From Dastarcus helophoroides (taxonomy: Eukaryota > Arthropoda > Insecta > Coleoptera > Bothrideridae), in contig CM053331.1 of assembly GCA_028583605.1 (NCBI GenBank), forward strand, positions 40,243,283 through 40,307,282: a stretch of DNA of 64,000 bases, written 5' to 3'. Positions 45,301-56,594 of the stretch are shown piece by piece. The translations under genes and the position numbers were made by a program. Numbering within the stretch: position 1 is the stretch's first letter; every line of letters starts with the position of its first letter. The notes beneath the pieces were generated by a model. That model made no database searches and was not told where the DNA came from. It saw only the letters and a program-made list of their open reading frames with translations.

Positions 45301-48300
45301 TTGTCCCATGAAACCGAGCAACCTTTGTTGTGTTTTTTAATTTTTCTTGGTTTCAGGGGACAAGTTCTGTGTTTCAATTATTTAAAAATGTTCATTGTCA
45401 AGTTTTCTAAGAAATCTAAAATTTTGAAAAAATTATATTTTGAAAAAGTCGAAATATTTAGTCAAAATTTTATAAAGTTAACACAGAACTTGTCCCCTGA
45501 AACCGAGCAACCTTTGTTGGGTTTTTTTATTTTTCTTGGTTTCAGGGGACAAGTTCCGTGTTTCAATTATTCAAAAATGTTCATTGTCAAGCTTTCTAAG
45601 AAATCTAAAATTTTTAAAAAGTTATATTTTGAAGGGGTCGAAATATTTAGTCAAAATTTTATGAAATTAACACAGAACTTGTCCCCTGAAACCGAGCAAC
45701 CTATGTTGTGTTTTTTTAATTTTTCTTGGTTTCAGGGGACAAGTTCTGTGTTTCAATTATTTAAAAATGTTCATTGTCAAGTTTTCTAAGAAATCTAAAA
45801 TTTTGAAAAAGTTATATTTTGAAAAGGTCGAAATATTTAGTCAAAATTTTATGAAAGTTAACACAGAACTTTGTCCCATGAAACCGAGCAACCTTTGTTG
45901 TGTTTTTTAATTTTTCTTGGTTTCAGGGGACAAGTTATGTGTTTCAATTATTTAAAAATGTTCATTGTCAAGTTTTCTAAGAAATCTAAAATTTTGAAAA
46001 AAGTTATATTTTGAAAAGGTCGAAATATTTAGTCAAAATTTTATTAAAGTTAACACAGAACTTGTCCCCTGAAACCGAGCAACCTTTGTTGGGTTTTTTT
46101 ATTTTTCTTGGTTTCAGGGGACAAGTTCGTGGTTTCAATTATTCAAAAATGTTCATTGTCAAGCTTTCTAAGAAATCTAAAATTTCTAAAAAAGTTATAT
46201 TTTGAAAGGGTCGAAATATTTAGTCAAAATTTTATGAAAGTTAACACAGAACTTGTCCCATGAAACCGAGCAACCTTATGTTGTGTTTTTTTAATTTTTC
46301 TTGGTTTCAGGGGACAAGTTCTGTGTTTCAATTATTTAAAAATGTTCATTGTCAAGTTTTCTAAGAAATCTAAAATTTTGAAAAAGTTATATTTTTGAAA
46401 AGGTCGAAATATTTAGTCAAAATTTTATGAAAGTTAACACAGAACTTGTCCCATGAAACCGAGCAACCTTTGTTGTGTTTTTTAATTTTTCTTGGTTTCA
46501 GGGGACAAGTTCTGTGTTTCAATTATTTAAAAATGTTCATTGTCAAGTTTTCTAAGAAATCTAAAATTTTGAAAAAGTTATATTTTGAAAAAGGTCGAAA
46601 TATTTAGTCAAAATTTTATAAAGTTAACACAGAACTTGTCCCCTGAAACCGAGCAACCTTTGTTGTGTTTTTTTAATTTTTCTTGGTTTCAGGGGACAAG
46701 TTCCTGTGTTTCAATTATTCAAAAATGTTCATTGTCAAGCTTTTCTAAGAAATCTAAAATTTTCGAAAAAGTTATATTTTGAAAGGGTCGAAATATTTAG
46801 TCAAAATTTTATGAAAGTTAACACAGAACTTGTCCCATGAAACCGAGCAACCTATGTTGTGTTTTTTTAATTTTTCTTGGTTTCAGGGGACAAGTTCTGT
46901 GTTTCAATTATTTAAAAATGTTCATTGTCAAGTTTTCTAAGAAATCTAAAATTTTGAAAAATTTATATTTTGAAAAGGTCGAAATATTTAGTCAAAATTT
47001 TATGAAATTAACACAGAACTTGTCCCATGAAACCGAGCAACCTTTGTTGTGTTTTTTAATTTTTCTTGGTTTCAGGGGACAAGTTCTGTGTTTCAATTAT
47101 TTAAAAATGTTCATTGTCAAGTTTTCTAAGAAATCTAAAATTTTGAAAAAATTATATTTTGAAAAAGTCGAAATATTTAGTCAAAATTTTATAAAGTTAA
47201 CACAGAACTTGTCCCCTGAAACCGAGCAACCTTTGTTGGGTTTTTTTATTTTTCTTGGTTTCAGGGGACAAGTTCCGTGTTTCAATTATTCAAAAATGTT
47301 CATTGTCAAGCTTTCTAAGAAATCTAAAATTTTTAAAAAGTTATATTTTGAAGGGGTCGAAATATTTAGTCAAAATTTTATGAAATTAACACAGAACTTG
47401 TCCCCTGAAACCGAGCAACCTATGTTGTGTTTTTTTAATTTTTCTTGGTTTCAGGGGACAAGTTCTGTGTTTCAATTATTTAAAAATGTTCATTGTCAAG
47501 TTTTCTAAGAAATCTAAAATTTTGAAAAAGTTATATTTTGAAAAGGTCGAAATATTTAGTCAAAATTTTATGAAATTAACACAGAACTTGTCCCATGAAA
47601 CCGAGCAACCTTTGTTGTGTTTTTTAATTTTTCTTGGTTTCAGGGGACAAGTTCTGTGTTTCAATTATTTAAAAATGTTCATTGTCAAGTTTTCTAAGAA
47701 ATCTAAAATTTTGAAAAAATTATATTTTGAAAAAGTCGAAATATTTAGTCAAAATTTTATAAAGTTAACACAGAACTTGTCCCCTGAAACCGAGCAACCT
47801 TTGTTGGGTTTTTTTATTTTTCTTGGTTTCAGGGGACAAGTTCCGTGTTTCAATTATTCAAAAATGTTCATTGTCAAGCTTTCTAAGAAATCTAAAATTT
47901 TTAAAAAGTTATATTTTGAAGGGGTCGAAATATTTAGTCAAAATTTTATGAAATTAACACAGAACTTGTCCCCTGAAACCGAGCAACCTATGTTGTGTTT
48001 TTTTAATTTTTCTTGGTTTCAGGGGACAAGTTCTGTGTTTCAATTATTTAAAAATGTTCATTGTCAAGTTTTCTAAGAAATCTAAAATTTTGAAAAAGTT
48101 ATATTTTGAAAAGGTCGAAATATTTAGTCAAAATTTTATGAAATTAACACAGAACTTGTCCCATGAAACCGAGCAACCTTTGTTGTGTTTTTTAATTTTT
48201 CTTGGTTTCAGGGGACAAGTTCTGTGTTTCAATTATTTAAAAATGTTCATTGTCAAGTTTTCTAAGAAATCTAAAATTTTGAAAAAATTATATTTTGAAA

Positions 48301-50165
48301 AAGTCGAAATATTTAGTCAAAATTTTATAAAGTTAACACAGAACTTGTCCCCTGAAACCGAGCAACCTTTGTTGGGTTTTTTTATTTTTCTTGGTTTCAG
48401 GGGACAAGTTCCGTGTTTCAATTATTCAAAAATGTTCATTGTCAAGCTTTCTAAGAAATCTAAAATTTTTAAAAAGTTATATTTTGAAGGGGTCGAAATA
48501 TTTAGTCAAAATTTTATGAAATTAACACAGAACTTGTCCCCTGAAACCGAGCAACCTATGTTGTGTTTTTTTAATTTTTCTTGGTTTCAGGGGACAAGTT
48601 CTGTGTTTCAATTATTTAAAAATGTTCATTGTCAAGTTTTCTAAGAAATCTAAAATTTTGAAAAAGTTATATTTTGAAAAGGTCGAAATATTTAGTCAAA
48701 ATTTTATGAAATTAACACAGAACTTGTCCCATGAAACCGAGCAACCTTTGTTGTGTTTTTTAATTTTTCTTGGTTTCAGGGGACAAGTTCTGTGTTTCAA
48801 TTATTTAAAAATGTTCATTGTCAAGTTTTCTAAGAAATCTAAAATTTTGAAAAAATTATATTTTGAAAAAGTCGAAATATTTAGTCAAAATTTTATAAAG
48901 TTAACACAGAACTTGTCCCCTGAAACCGAGCAACCTTTGTTGGGTTTTTTTATTTTTCTTGGTTTCAGGGGACAAGTTCCGTGTTTCAATTATTCAAAAA
49001 TGTTCATTGTCAAGCTTTCTAAGAAATCTAAAATTTTTAAAAAGTTATATTTTGAAGGGGTCGAAATATTTAGTCAAAATTTTATGAAATTAACACAGAA
49101 CTTGTCCCCTGAAACCGAGCAACCTATGTTGTGTTTTTTTAATTTTTCTTGGTTTCAGGGGACAAGTTCTGTGTTTCAATTATTTAAAAATGTTCATTGT
49201 CAAGTTTTCTAAGAAATCTAAAATTTTGAAAAAGTTATATTTTGAAAAGGTCGAAATATTTAGTCAAAATTTTATAAAGTTAACACAGAATTTGTCCCCT
49301 GAAACCGAGCAACCTTTGTTGTGTTTTTTAATTTTTCTTGGTTTCAGGGGACAAGTTATGTGTTTCAATTATTTAAAAATGTTCATTGTCAAGTTTTCTA
49401 AGAAATCTAAAATTTTGAAAAAGTTATATTTTGAAAAGATCGAAATATTTAGTCAAAATTTTATTAAAGTTAACACAAAACTTGTCCCCTGAAACCGAGC
49501 AACCTTTGTTGTGTTTTTTAATTTTTCTTGGTTTCAGGGGACAAGTTCTGTGTTTCAATTATTTAAAAATGTTCATTGTCAAGTTTTCTAAGAAATCTGA
49601 AATTTTGAAAAAGTTATATTTTGAAAAGGTCGAAATATTTAGTCAAAATTTTATAAAGTTAACACAGAACTTGTCCCCTGAAACCGAGCAACCTTTGTTG
49701 TGTTTTTTAATTTTTCTTGGTTTCAGGGGACAAGTTCTGTGTTTCAATTATTCAAAAATGTTCATTGTCAAGTTTTCTAAGAAATCTAAAATTTCGAAAA
49801 AATTATATTTTGAAAAGGTCGAAATATTTAGTCAAAATTTTATAAAGTTAACACAGAACTTGTCCCCTGAAACCGAGCAACCTTTGTTGTGTTTTTTAAT
49901 TTTTCTTGGTTTCAGGGGACAAGTTTTGTGTTTCAATTATTCAAAAATGTTCATTGTCAAGTTTTCTAAGAAATCTAAAATTTTGAAAAAGTTATATTTT
50001 GAAAAGGTCGAAATATTTAGTCAAAATTTTATGAAATTAACACAGAACTTGTCCCCTGAAACCGAGCAACCTTTGTTGTGTTTTTTTAATTTTTCTTGGT
50101 TTCAGGGGACAACCTCTGTGTTTCAATTTTTGAAGATAACCAAGAACCAGTCCGTTTCATCAAAA
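42340..50165 (+). repeat. 189-bp hairpin satellite with 568-bp higher-order unit
   Basis: About 41 monomers of roughly 189 bp. Each contains an inverted repeat: acacagaacttgtcccctga and its complement tcaggggacaagttctgtgt, arms about 25 bp, loop about 35 bp with gagcaacctttgttg. This is the E1 palindrome. The rest is aatgttcattgtcaagtttt to aaatatttagtcaaaatttt. Three monomer types alternate as a 568-bp unit, repeated without visible change at 42927-45840 and about 46990-49260. The first monomer is present in reverse (42341-42470), making a large palindrome at the array start; the last ends with the E1 extension (aaccaagaaccagtccgttt). Frames of 196-351 codons follow the 63-codon period and are not genes. 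Confidence 0.96.
45845..46990. other. indel-rich segment inside the 189-bp satellite
   Basis: Between the two uniform blocks the monomers differ from the consensus mostly by single-base insertions next to short runs: acagaactttgtccc, atgaaagttaacac, ttattaaagttaac, aaccttatgttg, atatttttgaaaagg and gcttttctaag. Substitutions are few. This pattern is what uncorrected long-read error or a join between collapsed blocks would look like, though true older monomers cannot be excluded. Confidence 0.6.
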
Positions 50166-51185
50166 ATTTTTGAATAATGTCGAGCTTTTTGAAAGACTGG
50201 ATTTGTTCCAAATTTCGATTGTATTCCAAAAGTTAGACTCTTTTCTTGTAATTTGAACTTTATATTATTTTTAAGTATTGACTTTTCCGAAAATCTGTGT
50301 ATACTTTTTTAAAAATATCTCCATTTTCTAAAATTTTTCACATTTTTGGTGATTTGTTTTTTTGTAGTTTTTTTTTGAAAATCAAGCACATTTTTTCAAA
50401 ATTTTCACGCTTTAAAAATTTTTACTTTTTCTGAAAATGTAAAATTTTTTAAAACTGGACTTTTGATTTTTTTAAATTTTCGATCTTTTTCAAAATGTTA
50501 TCATTTTTTCTTTTTAAAAATTATAATATTTTTATTGAAAATTTCGCTTCTTATTAGTCCCGACTGTTTTCTTAATGACAAACATTTTTCAAAATTTTGA
50601 CTATTTTTGCAAAGTTTTGATTTTTTGAAATGGGAATATTTTATAAAATTTTGATTTTTTTCACATTTTTGACTATTTTTGTTTTTTTTTTTTAAATTTG
50701 GCTATTTTTAAATTTTCGAAATTCTTTTAAAATTTCAATTTTTTTTTAAATCTTGAGGTTTTATGAAAAGTTTAACATTTTTTTAAGTTATATTTGTTGA
50801 CCTAAAATTATAATTTTTTTTAAAAAATCTTCAACTTTGGTTCGAAATTTTAGCTACCAAAAATTTAAACTTTTATCAAACTTTTATCTTCTCAATATTT
50901 CGGCTTTTGAAAACCTTGATCTATCTGATGATTTTTGACTTGTTTTTAATATTTTGGCTTTGAAAATGTTGGTTTTTATTGATAATTTGAGTAAAAATTT
51001 CCCAATTATTCAAAATTTAAGCTTTTTAAAATTTCGAATTATTCTCAGATCTTTTAAATGTGTCTACTTTTTCAAAATTTTTATCTTTTTTTAATTTGGA
51101 CTATAAAATTTTGACCCATTTGTTTAAAACTTTCTTCATTTTCAAAATTTTGACTTCTTTTGGAAATTTGAAATTGAGGCTTAAA
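50166..51185. other. AT-rich tail of hAT copy 3
   Basis: T-rich DNA with repeated ttcaaaattttgac-like text, a weak short-period repeat. No frame or RNA. Similar in composition to 36750-38900. Confidence 0.55.
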
Positions 51186-51711
51186 TATAAGCCTCAAAAC
51201 AACGAATCTGTAATCTCAAGTTGAATATTAGCCCACAATGAAAGAAATTGTGCTATATAACCTTCTCCAATCAAATTTCAGTCTGCAGCCAAAGAATTTA
51301 TGCTCTGAGTTATATTTTAGCCTGAGAACCAACCACTCTTTAGCTTCCTTCAGCCTGAAAACGACGAATTTGTGGTCTCAAGTTATACACTAGCCTGAAA
51401 ACTAAGAATTTGTGCTATCTAACTTTTTTTTGATATCTAACTTTCTTCAGTCAAATATCAGATTGCGATCAAAAAATTCATGCAGTTGAATCATATTTCA
51501 GCCTGAAAACAATGAATTTGTGCTTCTTTGCTGTCTTCAATCACATCTAATCCTGAAAGCGACAAATTTCTGGTCTCAAGTTGTATATTAGCCTGAAAAT
51601 AAAGAAATTGCGCTATCTAAGTTTCTTCAACAAATTTTAACTAACAACTAAAGAATGCATGCTCTTAGTTGTATTTCAGCCTGAAAACTCATAAATTGGC
51701 TGAAAACGATA
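51186..51711. repeat. family R3 after hAT copy 3
   Basis: R3 blocks resume (atcaaatttcagtctgcagc, gcctgaaaacgacgaatttg). A small duplication (ctaacttttttttgatatctaactttc region) lies at about 51417-51445. Confidence 0.88.
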
Positions 51712-51812
51712 AGGATGACAGCTTGGCTGTCGAAACGCGTTAGAGCAACCTTGGTTGTGTTTTTTAATTTTTCTTGGTTTCAGGGGACAAGTTCTGTGTT
51801 TCAATTTTTGAA
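51712..51812. mobile_element. dispersed repeat E1 with hammerhead-like end remnant
   Basis: Begins aaggatgacagcttggctgt, then cgaaacgcgttagagcaacc, then the E1 body to ctgtgtttcaatttttg. The first part corresponds to the hammerhead-like end at 3408-3441, here with the CUGA part lost. Orientation is opposite to the copy at 3344. It lies at the boundary between R3 and a single-copy segment. Confidence 0.75.
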
Positions 51813-52270
51813 TGAAGTTCTTTTTTTAAGTAATTTGGTAGTAAATGTCGCGCGCGAAATGCATGTAAAAATCATTAGACGAGAGGAAAATCCGTCGGTT
51901 TAACAAGAAAATACCAAATCCGGGCGGTAATCCCCCCATTTTCGACGTTTGTGGTCCCGCTAGCGAGCGTAATTCTTCAAAATAAATACGCTGCCTTTGT
52001 AACGCAGCCACCTAAATCGTTCCTTTTGTATATTTAGAAAGTAAGTTGTGCACTCGGTTTATTTATTCTCCTCTTCAAAATAAATACATCTCTCTATGCG
52101 AACGGCACACTAAATGTAATTGTAAATAAGCTGCCATCTCCGATATTTTACAATGCCAGCACCTGTCCGTGAGATTTGTAGACGAGAAAATTACTTCAAC
52201 GTGTCGATGCGGCGAAAATAGAAATGTTTCCAAAACTAATTGAAGTGACGTAAACATGACTGCACCGATA
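51813..52270. other. single-copy DNA, no gene recognised
   Basis: Non-repetitive and relatively CpG-containing (gtcgcgcgcgaaatgcatg near 51848). Small frames on the minus strand (51826-52011, 52075-52257) have no recognised motif. It could be an old insertion or a conserved non-coding segment, as it splits R3. Confidence 0.45.
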
Positions 52271-54470
52271 TTTCAACCTGAAAACGAAGAATGAGGGAGA
52301 GGCGACCCCCCCGACCCACATTCAACACGAAAACAAAGAATTCGTGAGGTTCTCACCTGAAAACAGAGGCGTAATTCAGACGCCCGAAAGCAGGAAACTC
52401 AGTCAAGTCGAACAGAGTTCTTTGCAACGATCGCTTTCGAGCCTGAAAACAAAGAGTGCGTAAAAGGTCAAATTTTAGACGGTCAGAAGCTGAGGATTTC
52501 AGCCTGAAAACAAGATGGAACAGTGACCGTCTTTTTTGGGTGTTCCTGTTACGAGAATGATGCTTCTTTGGCTTCCTAAATTTGGTTCTTAGTCTGAAGG
52601 GAATGAATTCCTACTCTGAAGATAGATTGTGGTCTGAAACAACGAATTCGTGGTTTGGAAATTGTATATTTCAGCGCCTGAAAACAAGAAGTTTGTACTA
52701 TATGGCTCCATGGGTCCTCTTGACTGAGCCTGAGCCTGAAATAAATGGATTCATTCTCTGAAGCCTGAAAACAATGAATTCGTGCTTTGGAATTATAGAT
52801 TTCAGCTTGAAAGCAAGGAATTTGTGCTACGTGACTCTTTTGGCTTCTTCGACTTGGCCTCAACCTGAAATAGATGAATTTGTACCCTGAAGATACATTT
52901 TAGCCTGAAAACAACGAATTCGTGCTTTGGCATTGTATATTTCAGCTCCTGAAGACAACAAATTTGTACTCTGTGGCTCCATTGGCACCCAAGCCTTATC
53001 CTCAGCCTGAAATAAATGGATGCATTCTCTGAAGCCTGAAAACTATGAATTCGTGCTTTGGAATTATAGATTTCAGCTTGAAAGCAAGGAATTTATGTTA
53101 TGTGACTCCTTTGGCTTCCTCAACTTGGCCTGAGCCTGAAATAGATGAATTTGTGCCCTGAAGGTACACTTTAGCCTGAAAACAACGAATTCGTGCTTTG
53201 GCATTGTATATTTCAGCTCCTGAAGACAACAAATTTGTACTCTGTGGCTCCATTGGCATTCAAGCCTTATCCTCAGCCTGAAATAAATGGATGCATTCTC
53301 TGAAGCCTGAAAACTATGAATTCGTGCTTTGGAATTATAGATTTCAGCTTGAAAGCAAGGAATTTATGTTATGTGACTCCTTTGGCTTCCTCAACTTGGC
53401 CTGAACCTGAAATAGATGAATTTGTGCCCTGAAGGAACCCTTTAGCCTGAAAACAACGAATTCGTGCTTTGGCATTGTATATTTCAGCTCCTGAAGACAA
53501 CAAATTTGTACTCTGTGGCTCCATTGGCACCCAAGCCTTATCCTCAGCCTGAAATAAATGGATGCATTCTCTGAAGCCTGAAAACAATGAATTCGGGCTT
53601 TAGAATTATAGATTTCAGCTTGAAAGCAAGGAATTTATGTTATGTGACTCCTTTGGCTTCCTCAACTTGGCCTGAGCCTGAAATAGATGAATTTGTGCCC
53701 TGAAGGTACACTTTAGCCTGAAAACAACGAATTCGTGCTTTGGCATTGTATATTTCAGCTCCTGAAGACAACAAATTTGTATTCTGTGGCTCCATTGGCA
53801 CCTTCGCCTTATCCTCAGCCTGAAATAAATGGATGCATTCTCTGAAGCCTGAAAACTATGAATTCGTGCTTTGGAATTATAGATTTCAGCTTGAAAGCAA
53901 GGAATTTATGTTATGTGACTCCTTTGGCTTCCTCAACTTGGCCTGAGCCTGAAATAGATGAATTTGTGCCCTGAAGGTACCCTTTAGTCTGAAAACAACG
54001 AATTCGTGCTTTGGCATTGCATATTTCAGCGCCTGAAGACAAGAAATTTGTACTATGTGGCTCCATTGGCACTCTCGATTTAGCCTTAGCCTGAAATAAA
54101 TGGATGCATTCTCTGAAACCTGAAAGCAATGAATTCGTGCTTTGGAATTATAAATTTTAGCTTGAAAGCAAGGAATTTGTGTTATGTAACTCCTTTGGCT
54201 TCCTCGCCTTGGCCTGAGCCTGAAATAGATGAATTTGTGCCCTGAAGGTACACTTTCTCTGAAAACAACGAATTCGTGCTTTGGCCTTGTACATTTCAGC
54301 GCCTAAAAACAAGAAACTTGTACTACGTGACTCCATTGGTCCTCTCGACTATGCCTTAGCCTGAAATAAATGGATGCATTCTCTGAAGCCTGAAAACAAT
54401 GAATTCGGGCTTTAGAATTATAGATTTGAGCCTGAAAACTAAGAATTTGTGCTATCTGGCTCCCTTGGTC
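52271..54470. repeat. family R3, 271-bp higher-order array, ~7 copies
   Basis: A degenerate lead-in (52271-52600) is followed by copies marked by gctccattggcacc near 52702, 52975, 53247, 53518, 53789, 54060 and 54330: periods of 270-273 bp. Inside each copy the block gcctgaaaacaacgaattcg alternates with gcttgaaagcaaggaattta and cctgaaataaatggatgcat. The central copies are very similar, the outer ones less so. Minus-strand 72-codon frames recur with the period and are artefacts. Confidence 0.94.
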
Positions 54471-54726
54471 TCCTCGACTGAACCTTATCCTAAAATAAAG
54501 GAATTTGTGCCCTGAAGATACATTTTAGCCTGAAAACTAAGAATTTGTGCTTTGGAATTATACCTTTTAGCCAGAAAAAAACGAATTTGGGCTATGTGGC
54601 TCTCCTCATTTCAGACTGAAGAATTCGTGTGCAAGTTACACATTAGAGACAGAGAATTTATTCTATCTAACTTTTTTCAATCAAATTTCAATCTGCAACC
54701 AAAAATTTATGCTTTCAGCCTGAAAA
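54471..54726. repeat. R3, low-order copies
   Basis: Blocks of R3 without a clear larger period, leading into the 934-bp duplication. Confidence 0.8.
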
Positions 54727-56594
54727 CGGAGAACTTATGCTCCTTAGATTTCTTCACTATTATTTTAGTGTGAAAAAAAAGAATTTGTGCTCTCGAATTA
54801 TATGTTAGCCTAAAAACCAAGCTATCTAACCCTCTTCAATAAAATTTCAGCCTGTGAAAAAATAATTCGCTTTCTCGAATTATATTTCAGGCTGAAAACA
54901 AAAAAATTGTACAGCTTGGCCATTTTCAATCGTATTTCATCCCTAATGGGACGAATTTATGGTCACAAGTTGTATATTAGTTTGAAAACAAAGAATTTGT
55001 ACACCTTGGCCATTTTCAATCGTATTTCATCCCTAATGGGACGAATTTATGGTCACAAGTTGTATATTAGTTTGAAAACAAAGAATTTGTACACCTTGGC
55101 CATTTTCAATCGTATTTCATCCCTAATAAGACGAATTTATAGTCGCAAGCTGCATATTAGTTTGAAACCAAAGAATTTGTGCTATCTGAATTTTTTTAAT
55201 CAAATTTCAGCTTGTGACCAAAGAATTCGTGCTTTCAGGTTATATTTTAGCCTGAAAACGGGGAATATGGGGTTTTTTGTCTCTCTTCAATCACACTAAT
55301 GCCTGAAAACGACGAATCTATGATCTCAAGTTAAATGTTAGACTGAAAACAGAGAAATTGTGCTATACAACTTTCTCCTATCAAATTTCAGCCTGTAATT
55401 AAAGAATTCTTGCTCTGAGTTATATTTTAGCCTGAAAATAAAGAATTTATGCTTCTTTAGCTTCCTTTAGACATATTTCAGCCTGAAAACGACCAATCTG
55501 CGATCTCAGATTACCCTGAAACAAAAAATGTGTGCTACCTAGTTTTATCTATCGAATTTCAGCCTGCAATCAAATAATTCGTGCCCTCGAGTTATTTTTC
55601 AGCCTGAAAATAAAAAATATGTAATTCTTGACTCTCTTTAGCCAAATTTCAGCCTAAAAACGGAGAACTTATGCTCCTTAGATTTCTTCACTATTATTTT
55701 AGTGTGAAAAAAAAGAATTTGTGCTCTCGAATTATATGTTAGCCTAAAAACCAAGCTATCTAACCCTCTTCAATAAAATTTCAGCCTGTGAAAAAATAAT
55801 TCGCTTTCTCGAATTATATTTCAGGCTGAAAACAAAAAAATTGTACAGCTTGGCCATTTTCAATCGTATTTCATCCCTAATGGGACGAATTTATGGTCAC
55901 AAGTTGTATATTAGTTTGAAAACAAAGAATTTGTACACCTTGGCCATTTTCAATCGTATTTCATCCCTAATGGGACGAATTTATGGTCACAAGTTGTATA
56001 TTAGTTTGAAAACAAAGAATTTGTACACCTTGGCCATTTTCAATCGTATTTCATCCCTAATAAGACGAATTTATAGTCGCAAGCTGCATATTAGTTTGAA
56101 ACCAAAGAATTTGTGCTATCTGAATTTTTTTAATCAAATTTCAGCTTGTGACCAAAGAATTCGTGCTTTCAGGTTATATTTTAGCCTGAAAACGGGGAAT
56201 ATGGGGTTTTTTGTCTCTCTTCAATCACACTAATGCCTGAAAACGACGAATCTATGATCTCAAGTTAAATGTTAGACTGAAAACAGAGAAATTGTGCTAT
56301 ACAACTTTCTCCTATCAAATTTCAGCCTGTAATTAAAGAATTCTTGCTCTGAGTTATATTTTAGCCTGAAAATAAAGAATTTATGCTTCTTTAGCTTCCT
56401 TTAGACATATTTCAGCCTGAAAACGACCAATCTGCGATCTCAGATTACCCTGAAACAAAAAATGTGTGCTACCTAGTTTTATCTATCGAATTTCAGCCTG
56501 CAATCAAATAATTCGTGCCCTCGAGTTATTTTTCAGCCTGAAAATAAAAAATATATAATTCTTGACTCTCTTTAGCCAAATTTCAGCCTAAAAA
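54727..56594. repeat. 934-bp tandem duplication (two copies)
   Basis: The text starting cggagaacttatgctcctta occurs at 54727 and 55661, and everything that follows matches over 934 bp; the only difference I noticed is tatgtaattc against tatataattc near the end. Each copy contains three 90-bp subrepeats (ttgtacaccttggccatttt, at 54907, 54997 and 55087 in the first). Since 90 is a multiple of three, a 130-codon frame appears identically in both copies; it is not taken as a gene. The near-identity marks a recent event or an assembly duplication. Confidence 0.95.

Larger units (their letters stand above)
42254..51185. mobile_element. hAT-like element copy 3 holding a large satellite; right end missing
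   Basis: cagtggcggctcgtaaccaa at 42254 is of the same type as the right end of copy 2 (read on the minus strand), including the ggatgctgcgaca text that follows. It interrupts an R3 unit right after cttggctctcctc. Beyond it lie the 189-bp satellite (42340-50165) and about 1 kb of AT-rich DNA like the interior of copy 2, then R3 text resumes near 51185 (ataagcctcaaaacaacgaa). I find no matching terminal repeat or 8-bp duplication at the right, so the exact limit is inferred and the right end was probably deleted. Confidence 0.6.

Noticed and set aside
42462..50177. Series of plus-strand frames of 196-351 codons with repeated FIVKFSKKSKI and SPETEQPLLCF text
   Set aside because: The period is 189 bp, a multiple of three, so one stop-free phase repeats itself. 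Reading frames shift wherever the satellite has an indel, and the text comes from a hairpin-bearing non-coding monomer.
54907..56233. Two identical 130-codon frames
   Set aside because: Each is three 90-bp subrepeats plus R3 text inside a 934-bp duplication; no conserved domain and no gene signals.
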